Shown here: in pieces, positions 49,817 to 60,002 of the stretch
How the letters are laid out: each line of letters starts with the position of its first letter
How positions within the stretch are numbered: position 1 is the first letter of the stretch
Source: Centropus unirufus
Lineage: Eukaryota; Chordata; Aves; Cuculiformes; Centropidae
Assembly (NCBI GenBank): GCA_013397695.1
Contig: VYZI01000120.1
Coordinates: forward strand, 281,810-345,809
Direction of reading: 5' to 3'
DNA length: 64,000 bases
Translations under genes and position numbers: made by a program
The notes under the pieces: model-generated
The model's database searches: none
Told to the model about the DNA's origin: nothing
The model's input: the letters and a program-made list of their open reading frames with translations, nothing else

Positions 49817-52800
49817 CTGTAAGGAAAAAACCAAGTTGGCTGGGACAGACACATGGCATTTCCCTGTCCCCTCCCCTCCCAGTTATGCTACATTGTGCTT
49901 GCAGCAAGATGACAGAATAAATCTCTTTTTAAAAGACACAGGCTTACAATGGTTATTAGAAACAAGTTGTCTTACCTAATCGAGGATTTCTCTGAGAAAC
50001 CTGCATGGAAAGAAAATACAAGGTTTACATAAATACAACAAATTGCTGACAGCTGTAAGAACAGTTTGCATGTCAATATATTTATCCTAGTCTCCAAAAG
50101 CTATGGGTGAAGGACTCCTCAGTGCCACATACATCATTGGAGGCTGACAAATACAGCACCGTGCCAAGGTTACACTTGCAGTGTGCTGCAAACTGCAGGC
50201 TTCATATTGTAATTATTGAATTATTTCTTATATATTGAATTATTTATTTTATAATTAAATTATATATTATTATAATATATATTTCTTATATAATTAAATC
50301 ATGTAAGAAGAGAGGATTGGTCATTTCATGAAACACATACCCTCTTTGGAAGCCAAAATCCGAATTTGACATTAACTCCCAATCATTATTCCTAAAGTCT
50401 AATTTCAGTAGATTCTTTTTGTCTTTTCAGCGAGAGATTCTTTTGTCTTTTACCTTGGATAACGCTGATGCCTGTTTGAAGATTTCTAATGCAGGGTCCG
50501 CAGGCTCATCACCTCTTTCTTGTGGCCTTGAAGCTAAGGGTGAGAAAAAGATAGCATTGAAGAATTCTTCTAAGCACACAGGCTTTTTAGAGGGTGCATT
50601 GAAAACCCCATAGCAGGCAAATCCTCATCAATAAAATGAAGCAATTGCCATGCGTCACCTCTCCCTCCCAAAGCAGCTCTGCTGTAACCATGTGGCTCTA
50701 GATATTTCTGCCACGGACCTACCCTGAGGCTGCAAGACAGAGTTCACGGCGTAAATCACACCATTTGTGGCCATGATATCACTTTCAGCAACAGGCTGCT
50801 TATTGACATGTACTACGTGGTTTTTCTGTTCAGGAAAAGAGGAAAAAAAAATAAGTAGAAAATGAGAATGTTCTGTCATCAGTGGTTTTGATTTTTATTA
50901 AAAAAGCCCTTGCTTTGCATTCATTCATTTCCTGGGTGGCTGTGGGCGTTTTCATTCCTCTTGCCTATTAAGGAGAATATAAAAGCAAATTATAGCCTGA
51001 GCAATTTGTCCTGGAGTGGCTGGCAGGCTTTGGAGCATGGGGTTTCTCAGTGTGCTGGCTGGGAATGCTATCCCACAGCAGGAGAACACAGCCACCAGCT
51101 CCCTGGTGGCAGCAAGCACTGCACCTTGTGCCAAGAGGGATTGCTAGGAGATGGCATCAGGAGCGGGCACCCTCGGGCTGAACACAGGACAGGTCTACAA
51201 GGCAAACTGGCCAACTCAATGCCTTTGGAAACACTGGCTTGTCCATTTTTTGTCCTGCGTTTTCCTTCCTTATGCACAGAGTGGGTCTTGAGTTACTTGA
51301 AATATTATTTTCCTCAATGGAGGATCCTATATTTTCTTCATGTAGTGCAGAATGTTTGAAAAGGAATTACATATCTAAATAAATCCTGCTGTGTTAAGGG
51401 AGCCCAAGCAGAGATCCTTTTCTTTACACTAAAAAAATGGGTTAGCTGAACAAGCTGTTTAATTTATTTATGCTTTTTCTCCCATGACTCAGGTTTAAAT
51501 TTATAACAGCTCCTGGAAGTCATTTACAATTGGTCTTCTGGGGAGAAAGCTGAAGAAAACCACAATTCAAGACTGCCAGCTTGTTGAATAGGACACACGG
51601 AAACAGTTCTGCTACAGCTCAGAAAAAACTGTTTGGTAGGGCTCTGAACACATTTTGAAGATGTTCCTGTGCCATGCAAAAGCATACCGATATATGTTGG
51701 ACATGGACACGGACTCAACATGGACAGTGAAACACAGACCACAGCCCTCCCGACCAAGAAACCCCATCCAAGGCGACTCACCGTGCTCACTTCCAGTTTA
51801 TCTCCCTGCATGGACTTCAGCCTCACAAGGGCATTGACTGCACCGCTCACCAGGATCTCATCAGCCACATGGAACTTGAGGATGTTGGCAAGCTCTTTGG
51901 CATTACCTGGAAGAAGAAAGCATTTAAATTTGGATCAGTGCTTGCTTCCTGTATTTCACATTCTGGAATGGCATTGCATGGAAATTACCATAGTTTCTTG
52001 AAAGCGCAAGGAAAAATTGTAAAATTTAAAAGGCTGGGTGGAAGGACTTTGGTTGGAGCTGGTTAGGACATGGAGGCCATTCCTGCCTGGACAGGTCAGG
52101 ATCCCAGGGAGTTCAGGATACTCTCCCAATGTTCCACCTTGGTAGGTACCAATCCTAACCAACACATGAAATCCTTATCTCCTGACTTTTTAGTCCCTCA
52201 TTCCCTCACTGTGCACAGCATGAACCTGTTTTCACTTCCCAAGAAAGTCTACCAGACAAAAAAAAAAAAAAGACCTATGTAAAATAAGGAACCAGATAGA
52301 GCATTTGGGTATTTGCAGATGTCAATGCTTTTGCCAACACCAGCATCACTTGACAATAATCTTGATAGCCGAAACTGCAGGATTCCTGGGTAGGAAGGAG
52401 AAAAGCACAGGAGAAATGTCACTAAGCTCTCATACACTGCTGGCCTGAGCCCCACGAGTCTCTACACATCTAGCCATGCTTTAAAATGGATCTCAGGAAA
52501 ACAGGATATTTCCTCTTCACCACCTATTTCTCAGAAGCAGTGATGACACAGCATGGGCCAGCAGCCCCTCTCCTGTCTTCTCCTTCGGAGGATGTAACAT
52601 CACTGAGAGAACACAGAGAGGTGATGGGGAACTGATTGTGCAAAAGATGCCTCCCCTCTACAAAACCAGAGCAGCTTCTTCAAGGGAGACTCTTCCTTTC
52701 ACTGCTCACATCTGAATACGCTGTGAGCTTCTTTCCATTACGTTTTTTCCTGCGGTGGCCACAATTCACACCGCACATGTTCATCAGCATGACTCACTTC

Positions 52801-55800
52801 ATGAGGAGCATAAGCTAAATATTTGAGTGACTAAAGAAGAACATCTGAAGTGTCCACGTCTGGGATGCTTCATTTCTGCAGCCGTTTACAATAGCTGCAA
52901 AACAGTTCTGAAATATTTATGTATAAAGAACTAGAATGGATGTGTAGACTGATATCACCAGTTCCTCATCCCTGCACTTAAAAGGATAACCAGAGACCAG
53001 GGGCAGATGCTTCCCAGATTATGATGTCAATGGTTGGGCTTTAATGACGAGAAGATATTACACTCAAATACCTGACATTGTTTCCAACCGCAGCCAGTTT
53101 TTCGTTATGAACAAAGTAAAAGATCACGCTGCTTATTCAGAAAAGCATTATTAAAAATTCTCATGGTCTTTTACCCACCCAGCCTTCATGTTGGTGCTTT
53201 TCCGGATTTTAGTCTTTGTCTGTGCTGCACTGGAAAATTTGTTCTCTTCTCAGGATCAATCTGGAATGCCTGCTTTGTCCACGTACACACAGATGGAGCA
53301 ACAAACAGCTCCACCCTTTTACTGCTTAAATTTCATACGGTGCAACTTGAGGTTGAATGTGGACCATGTTTTCTATTTGCAAAAAACTCACTTTAGACAC
53401 CTCGATCCTATGTGGTTGACAGCCACATTCTCCCTTCTTTCATCCCTGAGAAAGTCAGGGAGCTCATCTGTTCCTCTGGAAACATCTGAATTCCACCAGC
53501 CAGCACAGCAAAATTGAAGTCATAGTGGGTTTGTAGCACACACTGCAAAAAGGCCTTTCAAGCACAAGGGAAGTATAAACCCAGCCCCACACTTTGTGTG
53601 AGACTTCAGTGCCACTCTGTGCATCCTCAGATTTCTGCTGGATAGGGTTTAACCCAAATCACTTGAGTAGGAAGCCCATACTTCCAACAGACAGGGTCAA
53701 AGAAGGAGATGTGGCAGAGAAACTTAGTCATTCCTCCCCATACCACATCAACTACACAGAGCAGCTCTTCATGGAAATGCTCTAAGCTTGCTTACCCATT
53801 AGTTTGTTCAGTTCCCCCTGGGGCATGGCTTGGAAAGCTTCATTCGTGGGAGCAAACACTGTGAAGGTACCTGGCCTGTTCAAGTTCTCTGTTAGACCTG
53901 CAGACTGGATTGCAGCCACCAGCGTACTGCAAGAGAAACATAAAGTGCTTCACTATAAATGACTTTTGATGGGGTTTGAGCAATTCCATGCTGTGTTCAA
54001 AAAAGAGCTGTGAAGTTACAACAGCAAAATCCGGCTGCAGTCAGGCAAATCAGATAACCAAAAAGTTCATTAGATAGGAAATGAGCCTGTGAGGTCTAAT
54101 CATAACACCTGAGAAACTGCAAAGCAACCTGCAATGCTGAATCCTTGGGCAGCAAATGGTAGTGAGGACACAGAGAAGCCTGCCCATGGTGGCTCTGATG
54201 AGCAGAGGTGGCTTTGGAGACAGTTTCTTACTATATCAAGGGGGACGGCACACTCTTGCCTCACACCTCACTGAAGGATTATTTGAGGTCTTGCTCCCTA
54301 TAGTTTAGGGGTGAGACCATGCTTTTGGATGGCTCTATGTTAAAAAAAATATCATGACTGGGACTGTAATAAACAGAAACTGCTTTGGCAGCTTTTCTGC
54401 TCTTAACTACCACTAAGGAAGGGCAGAAATGTCACCTGAAGCGATGGTCTGCCTTGAGAACATCCATCACTGAGCCAAATGGTGGAGTCAACATTTTGTC
54501 CATGCTAAACAAAGTCCCAAACCTTCCTCTTTTGTCATGGGCAGCAATGCAGGCATTTTCAATGCAAAGGTTCTGCAAACAGAATTGCAGAAAAAAAAAA
54601 GACTTAATTAGCATATATTTAGAAAAGAGAGGTTTTTTTATAATTTCCACAATGCTCAGTTATGCTTTATAAATGGTAACAGTAACATTATAGACATGAG
54701 ACTTCACTCAGCCATACACAGAACTGCATACTGCAGGAACTTACATTGCGGTACACAAAAACTCTTAGTTCCTTGTCACCCAGAGTCTGCAGTTTTTGTC
54801 CATGGTAAAGATATTTAGAGGAGAGCGGTTCTTTAACAATATGATTCAGAAGCAAGTTTTTCATGTTTCTGTCAACAACAGGGAGTCCATCTATAGCAAA
54901 AAGTATGGAAAGAACCATTGATTCACTGAAAATGACCACTGAGAGACTGAAAAAGTCAAAATACAGAGTATTAAATGCACTATTTTTTAATTTTAAAGCT
55001 GGATGCCACGGCCTATATGTAGCTGAGGCATCAGAGTGGATTTACATGCTTGTGTACTCAAACTTGGATGAAGACTGAAGGAGATCTGTGGCCTACACTG
55101 ACAGAAGAAAGGGATTTACTTCTCAGTTTACCTTTGAACACATCATTCACCGGGGCAAGGAGGGTCACTTGCTCATTGCCAGTTAGATGAGAACTGAGAC
55201 CAGCTTGTCTGAAAAGGTCCATAGACTTGGAAACTTCAGATTCTTGTGCCAATTCAAGCAGGGTCTTAGCTGAAAAGGAAAATAAAACAATTCATAGTGA
55301 CCTTGCATTAAAGGCAACACCCATTGCTAGAAAATATCTACACCCTCTAAATCCAGTATTTACTTGGCTAAAAGAAAAAAAAAAAGACAAAAGAAAGGCA
55401 ACAGAAAGAAAGATGCAGAGAGGCATCAATACCTGAGTCTGGGATGAGCAGCTCATTAACAAAATGTACAACACCATTTGTAGCCAGGACATCCTTGTTG
55501 GCAATAATGGGCTTCCCGTTGAGGGTCAGCTCCTCCCCACTGCAGCCAACATCCAGAGTGGTTCCTTCCAGAGTCTCCATCGTCAGGCCAGCAATGATGG
55601 CCTCAGCACACATGGCTGACTTCAGGATGTGATGGTTCAGCAAGTCTGTAAGAGAAACAAGAGTGTTAGGGAGCTGGGAAAAATCCGCTATAAAACTACT
55701 GTAGCTTTTAGGGGCCCTGTTCAACAAGGCCCTCCTGCACAGCACCGTATGCCCCACTCCAAAGGATACACAGGCACGTTAAATTGTGCTGGGTTTAATT

Positions 55801-58800
55801 CAGCAGCCTGGGAAGTTGAGTGCCTAGGAGAAATTTTCATACAACTTTGTCAACTTCAGAAGGCTTCGTGTGGTTGACTCATTTTTCAGGGACAGCAGCA
55901 CTGACTAGATAGTAATTTTCTTGCAGGATTGATAGAAATCACCAGGAGTGCTACAGGAAAGCTCAGAAAAGGGACTGCTTCAGCTCCCTCCTCCACATCT
56001 GGATACCAATCTCCCACATCGACATCCAAAGTCTGGGCTGTCCAGTTTAAAAAGCTGGAGCTTGTCAAACATGTTTACTGCAGTTGTTGTCAGAGTGCAC
56101 CAAGGACCCGTTCAGACATCCTTGAGAAGGAATTCAGAAGAGCTGAAAAATACTCTTTAGTCTCTCAATGGGGTCAGTAAACAAGCATTTACCCTTCAGG
56201 GCTTGTGGGTCCCCCAGGATCCTGTTCAGTGTTTCTCGTGGAATCTTCTCAAAGGCTTCATTGGTTGGAGCCAGCAGCGTGTATTGGCCTTCGCTTTCTA
56301 ACAAGCTGTTGAGGTCAGAAGCAGCCACAGCAGCCTTCAGAGAAATGAGGAGAGAGGGTAAAACACATTCAGCCAGAATACAAAGGTCAGCAACTTTGCC
56401 CAGGCACATACTAAGGGCCAGATTTATTCAGGCTTTTATAATTTCAGAGGACTTACAAAAAAAAAGCTGAATAGCTTCTTTCACCACTTCGGTCCCTTTA
56501 TAAATCTGACCTGGCCCCACGGTTCTCTTGTGCTCTAGAAATCTGAGTACAAGAGCCCTTTTTTTGGCAAGACGGAGAGGTAGTTTGAATACCTTGATAT
56601 GCCTGGAAAAGTTCACAGCTATTCCAGTGAAGAAATCAGATCAGAACCCACATCTGGCTAACAGCAAAACCCCTGTGCTCTTTAAGTTATTCCTTATTTT
56701 GGCAAATTCCAAGGCAAGTAAATTGGTATTCATGAAATCTGAACAGACATCTCCTAAGGCTACGATTCCTACAGAAGAGTGAAGAGCCAGGCTCAGTCTA
56801 CACCTCTTTACTGGCAGCATGATGAGAATTATTCTCAAAAAAACCTACTTGTGCTGCTATCAAATAATGCAAAATAAACTATATTGCTACAAGGATTTTA
56901 TCAGCAGCTTTATGGTCACAGCACCAACGCACTAGCAAGTTTTTTGTAAGAATTCACTGGGAGGGTGGCAAGAGAGAAAGTATTTAAGAATCCCTAGAGC
57001 ATCCGAGGGGTGAACCCACCCGAAGAGTTTCCAGGCTTTCCTCAGTCTCGATGATCTGCTGAATGCTGTTTGTGGTGGTGGCAATGACTTTGTCGATGAC
57101 ATGAACCACTCCGTTGGTGGCATGGTGGTCAGCTTTCAACAGCCTGGCACAGTTCACCGTCACAATCTGCAGAGGGAAAGCGGCACAGGGCGTTACGTGC
57201 ACTAAAACAAGAAGGTAAAGCAGCCTCTGCTGGTTTTCTACTTCAAACGCAGCGAGCACTATAATATTAAATCAGCAGGAGCAGAAATGTGGTTGCCTAA
57301 AAAAAACACACAATGAATGAGAATGCTCTATCAAGAATGTTTGAAACATGTTTAAAAAGCTTTGAAAATAATAATCAGTGGTTTTCTCCACCCTGAAGAC
57401 TAAGAAAATATGCAAAACCAACACTTAGGCAAGTATACTGTTATACAGCAATATGAGAAACTTCCCCTGCAACAGCATCAATGAAATTATTTACTCACAA
57501 ATATTATTTTCAAGCTCCTTCTGAATTAGTATCCTAAATCAATAGTTGCCAACCTAAGCATTACAGAGTCCTGGAGGTCCAAAGACAGCGTAGGAGGTGC
57601 ATGGCAGCAGAAAAACAAGCGCACTCTGGGTAGATTTAATGCAGATGTCTTACCCCATTGGGATAGTGATGAATCTGGATAGGCAGGTCCTGGTACATTG
57701 AATTAAGTGTGGTCCCATGTTTGAGATCATCCGTGAGGACTCGTTTGTTCACCATGTGGTAGCGGAGAGCATTGAGCAGCTCAATGTTAACATTACTGAC
57801 TAAGGAATCTAGAGTTTCCTGAAAATCAGAAAAAGCCATTTTTCAGTGCTGAGTGCAATTAAGCCAGTTGTTAGGGAGAGCCAGGAGGTCTGCCTGCTTC
57901 CAAGGAGGGGGTGTGTCCCTGTATATTAGGTGATGTATTTAACCTTAAACCATCTGTGCAATTTATGAGCTCTAACTTTTGTAAATCTTTATCTTTTGCA
58001 TTACAGTAGCAGCTAGCAGCTCTTCCACTCCGGATCCTTGGCAGACAAAGGGATGACAGCAACAAGCTTCAGTGTGGGATCACTGCACCAAAATGAGCAG
58101 TAAGGCAACAAAAGGCATCACTCAGGGCCAAGGACCAATAGACCAGGAGACCTTCCCCAACAGCATCATGCCTGCAAGGGGCTCTGCTGGTGCTGGTTTG
58201 GGGTAGAAGTTTGGTAGTGGCGTGCACCAAAAAGATGCTCCCTCCCTGCCCAAAGAGTTGTTCTTACATATTTATGGACAAGTGAGGATGTAATTGTACA
58301 ATTACAATTGTCCCCTGTACAACTGGGACTCTGCCCTGTTCACAGATGCTCCACCAAGAAGGGAGCATGAGCGGGGCAGTGGTGACAATTTCAGGAGTGG
58401 AAATTTCACAATACACAGAGAGAAAATCAAAACCAACATAAAGTAAATGTCTATGTAATTGAGCATACAGACATATTGATACAGAAAGCCTGCAGGTTTA
58501 CAGAGGCTCCAGTTGGGACTGACTACTTGTGCAAATTACTAAGAACAGCCAAAGCAGTAAAGTAGGGGTCAATAAGAAAAAATGTAAGGGATGGAAAGTC
58601 TCTTGCAGGTTTTAAGGAAAACCCTAAGGTCAGAGGCAGGGAAAACCAAATGAGGTGATTGCTACACCCATTCACTGGAAAGCAGCCAGTCTACATCTCT
58701 TTAGTATTGGATTCTTTCAGAAACAAAGCTCTGGAGCTGATGGACCAGTTCAGTGATTCCCATCTTAGAAATTCATCGTCCTTCCAACATCAGGACTGTG

Positions 58801-60002
58801 TCTATTCTGCCAAATGGGTCTGGATCCAGACCTCTGCAGTGCTGGATCTCCACTATAACAATCCAGAGGGAGAGGAGAAAGAAGAGGAATTATATCTTAC
58901 AGCAGACAAGGATGCCCAGGCCTCATTACTTGGGGCAAAAATTGTAAAACTTCCAGGTCCTTCAATTTCTGGCCTTAGGTTAGACCGGTCAGAGTAGAGC
59001 TGTGTGGTGGAAGACCCAACAACACCCAGGGTTTCATAGATGTTTGAAAGTGGCAGCGCTGAAAGAAGAGAAAGTTAAGTTTCCAACACAATATCATTCA
59101 TCCTTCCCTGCACTGCACTGAATTAAAGGGGAGCTGCCGGTGAAAACGCTTGGGGAAATGAAGCATGTCAAGGAACTCATATCTGTTCATTAACCAGATA
59201 ATAAATAACCATAGCCTGACAGCTCCAACCACAATTACAGTAGTGTAATCCAGGATCTACTGCATCTCTGCAGGTTTAAATGGAGTTAGACTGGATTTAT
59301 CTAGATGTGAATTGAGGCAAGCAAAGGTAATGCATTGCTTTCACCCAATCCTTGTTTGGGGTTGGAAGCTGGCAGCTCACTGCTGGTCGCAGTCTCCACT
59401 GACCCATCCACACCATCCCACGTAGTTAACAAGGCAGAGTCAAACTTTTATGGAAGGAAGCATTCAGAAAGCAAAAACAGACAATGTATTTCTTCAATAA
59501 ACCCAGTTAAGTCCCTCTCAACCCCCACCAGTGGCTGAACTGCTTTTTCTCCTAAATACAGTTTTGCTAAACTCTTACTTGCCAAAATAAAAATGAGCCA
59601 AGATTGGCAGAACCGTCTGCTACTCTATCATTCCTTTGTGTTGCATTTCCAATACAGCTATATTACTTGTTGGAATAAGTAGTTCCCTATGGCCCTCCCA
59701 TGCTTGATTAAGTTTAATTATATTCAAGGTTTTAAGTTGTCTGGAAAATTTTGCATGCTTTGGAGCTGATCTGGCACTCAGCTGGTGCTCTGCCGAGCCC
59801 ATTTTTGACTTGTTCACAGCAATATTGTGCGCAAATTGCAAAGATCAAATCCACTTTGAGTAATTTTCTAACATTTCCCTTTACTAGGCAGCTGTATAAT
59901 TTCAAGAAGTCTAAAAAAATGTCAAACATATTTTTACCAGCTGGGCAGCCTTTTTCTCCAGGAACTTTTTCATATCCAGGACAGCACTCGTAACTGATTA
60001 CT
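49767..60002 (-). CDS. TGFBI: TGFBI (betaig-h3 / keratoepithelin), coding exons 3-17, 5' end outside the window
   Basis: Secreted extracellular-matrix adhesion protein induced by TGF-beta; it links collagens and integrins. Fifteen minus-strand exons join in phase: 60002-59938, 59058-58901, 57818-57654, 57166-57020, 56334-56193, 55645-55433, 55269-55132, 54890-54745, 54572-54436, 53926-53796, 51906-51782, 50825-50723, 50533-50454, 50000-49976, 49816-49767 (with stop). Their summed length, 1825 nt, gives one trailing base of a split codon, 607 residues and TGA. Introns are GT-AG, and exon lengths match human except exon 4 (three bases shorter) and the last exon. The product covers the end of the EMI domain, FAS1 domains 1-4 and the RGD tail. 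It is distinguished from periostin (POSTN) by the RGD tail and by near-identity to TGFBI across FAS1-2 and FAS1-3. Exons 1-2 (signal peptide, most of EMI) are not in the window. No frameshift or internal stop is seen. Confidence 0.97.
49976..50000 (-). CDS. TGFBI: TGFBI exon 16 (25-nt micro-exon)
   Basis: A 25-nt exon encoding VSQRNPRL plus one base, matching the 25-nt human exon (ASQRSVRL). The acceptor is TTCCATGCAG and the donor GTAAGA. It is too short to find by open-frame search and is supported by phase, length and position between the tail exons. Confidence 0.93.
50206..50302. repeat. AT-rich low-complexity tract in TGFBI intron 15
   Basis: A stretch of nearly pure A/T built from imperfect ATTATTTA and TATATAAT-like words, with several self-complementary segments. 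It lies between exons 15 and 16 on the minus strand. Confidence 0.8.
50454..50533 (-). CDS. TGFBI: TGFBI exon 15 (RGD-containing tail)
   Basis: 80 nt encoding SRPQERGDEPADPALEIF and KQASALSK after a split alanine codon. The Arg-Gly-Asp integrin-binding tripeptide is intact (50508-50516). The acceptor is ACCCTTAG, with a relatively weak pyrimidine tract, and the donor GTAAAA. Confidence 0.95.
50723..50825 (-). CDS. TGFBI: TGFBI exon 14 (end of FAS1-4)
   Basis: 103 nt, as in human. It begins KNHVVHVNKQPVAESDIMA and continues through TNGVIYAVNSVLQPQ, the H2 motif. The human integrin motif Glu-Pro-Asp-Ile-Met is Glu-Ser-Asp-Ile-Met here. The acceptor is TCCTGAACAG and the donor GTAGGT. Confidence 0.96.
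51782..51906 (-). CDS. TGFBI: TGFBI exon 13 (FAS1-4 middle)
   Basis: 125 nt, as in human. It begins NAKELANILKFHVADEILVS and ends QGDKLEVST. The Tyr-His pair of human FAS1-4 is Phe-His here (51869-51874). The donor used is GTGAGT at 51781, which preserves the human length. A second donor-like GTGAGC lies nine bases upstream, in frame. Confidence 0.96.
53796..53926 (-). CDS. TGFBI: TGFBI exon 12 (FAS1-4, first half)
   Basis: 131 nt, as in human. It reads TLVAAIQSAGLTENLNRPG, then FTVFAPTNEAFQAMPQ, the H1 motif of FAS1-4, and ends ELNKLM plus one base. The acceptor is CTCTTGCAG and the donor GTAAGC. Confidence 0.96.
54436..54572 (-). CDS. TGFBI: TGFBI exon 11 (end of FAS1-3, start of FAS1-4)
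   Basis: 137 nt, as in human. It begins NLCIENACIAAHDKRGRFGT and ends MDVLKADHRF. The arginine equivalent to human Arg555, a corneal-dystrophy hot spot, is present (CGC, 54441-54443). The acceptor is CTGTTTGCAG and the donor GTGACA. Confidence 0.97.
54745..54890 (-). CDS. TGFBI: TGFBI exon 10 (FAS1-3 middle)
   Basis: 146 nt, as in human. It includes NLLLNHIVKE, SKYLYHGQKLQTLG and ends LRVFVYRN. The acceptor is TTTGCTATAG and the donor GTAAGT. Confidence 0.97.
55132..55269 (-). CDS. TGFBI: TGFBI exon 9 (FAS1-3, first half)
   Basis: 138 nt, as in human. It runs KTLLELAQESEVSKSMD, then LFRQAGLSSHLTGN to LLAPVNDVFK, the H1 motif of FAS1-3. The acceptor is CCTTTTCAG and the donor GTAAAC. Confidence 0.97.
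55433..55645 (-). CDS. TGFBI: TGFBI exon 8 (FAS1-2, second half)
   Basis: 213 nt, the same length as the human exon. It runs from LLNHHILKSAMCAEA to VVHFVNELLIPDS, with the H2 motif ATNGVVHFVNELL. The human integrin motif Asn-Lys-Asp-Ile-Leu is Asn-Lys-Asp-Val-Leu here (55485-55499). The acceptor is TCTCTTACAG and the donor GTATTG. Confidence 0.97.
56193..56334 (-). CDS. TGFBI: TGFBI exon 7 (FAS1-2, first half)
   Basis: 142 nt, 47 codons plus the first base of a split codon. It begins AAVAASDLNSLLESEGQY and contains the H1 motif TLLAPTNEAFEKIP. The donor is GTAAAT. Identity to human TGFBI is very high. Confidence 0.97.
57020..57166 (-). CDS. TGFBI: TGFBI exon 6 (end of FAS1-1, start of FAS1-2)
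   Basis: 147 nt, 49 codons, from IVTVNCARLLKADHHATNG to EESLETLR. HATNGVVHVIDKV is the conserved FAS1 H2 motif closing domain 1. The acceptor is CCTCTGCAG and the donor GTGGGT. Confidence 0.97.
57654..57818 (-). CDS. TGFBI: TGFBI exon 5 (FAS1-1 middle)
   Basis: 165 nt, exactly 55 codons, from ETLDSLVSNVNIELL to QIHHYPNG. It includes the YH motif of FAS1-1 (ALRYHMV). The acceptor is TGATTTTCAG and the donor GTAAGA. Confidence 0.97.
58901..59058 (-). CDS. TGFBI: TGFBI exon 4 (start of FAS1-1)
   Basis: 158 nt, one codon shorter than the human exon. It encodes LPLSNIYETLGVV and continues through LYSDRSNLRPE to FTIFAPSNEAWASLSA, the first conserved FAS1 H1 motif. The arginine equivalent to human Arg124, the main corneal-dystrophy hot spot, is present (CGG, 58985-58987). 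Human Thr-Glu-Lys just after it is Ser-Asn here. The donor is GTAAGA. Confidence 0.96.
59938..60002 (-). CDS. TGFBI: TGFBI exon 3 (end of EMI domain)
   Basis: 65 nt encoding VISYECCPGYEKVPG and EKGCPA after the last base of a split codon. The Cys-Cys-Pro-Gly-Tyr and Gly-Cys-Pro elements are the C-terminal part of the cysteine-rich EMI module. The acceptor is CTTCTTCCAG and the donor GTAAAA. The length equals human exon 3. This is the most 5' exon visible. Confidence 0.95.
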
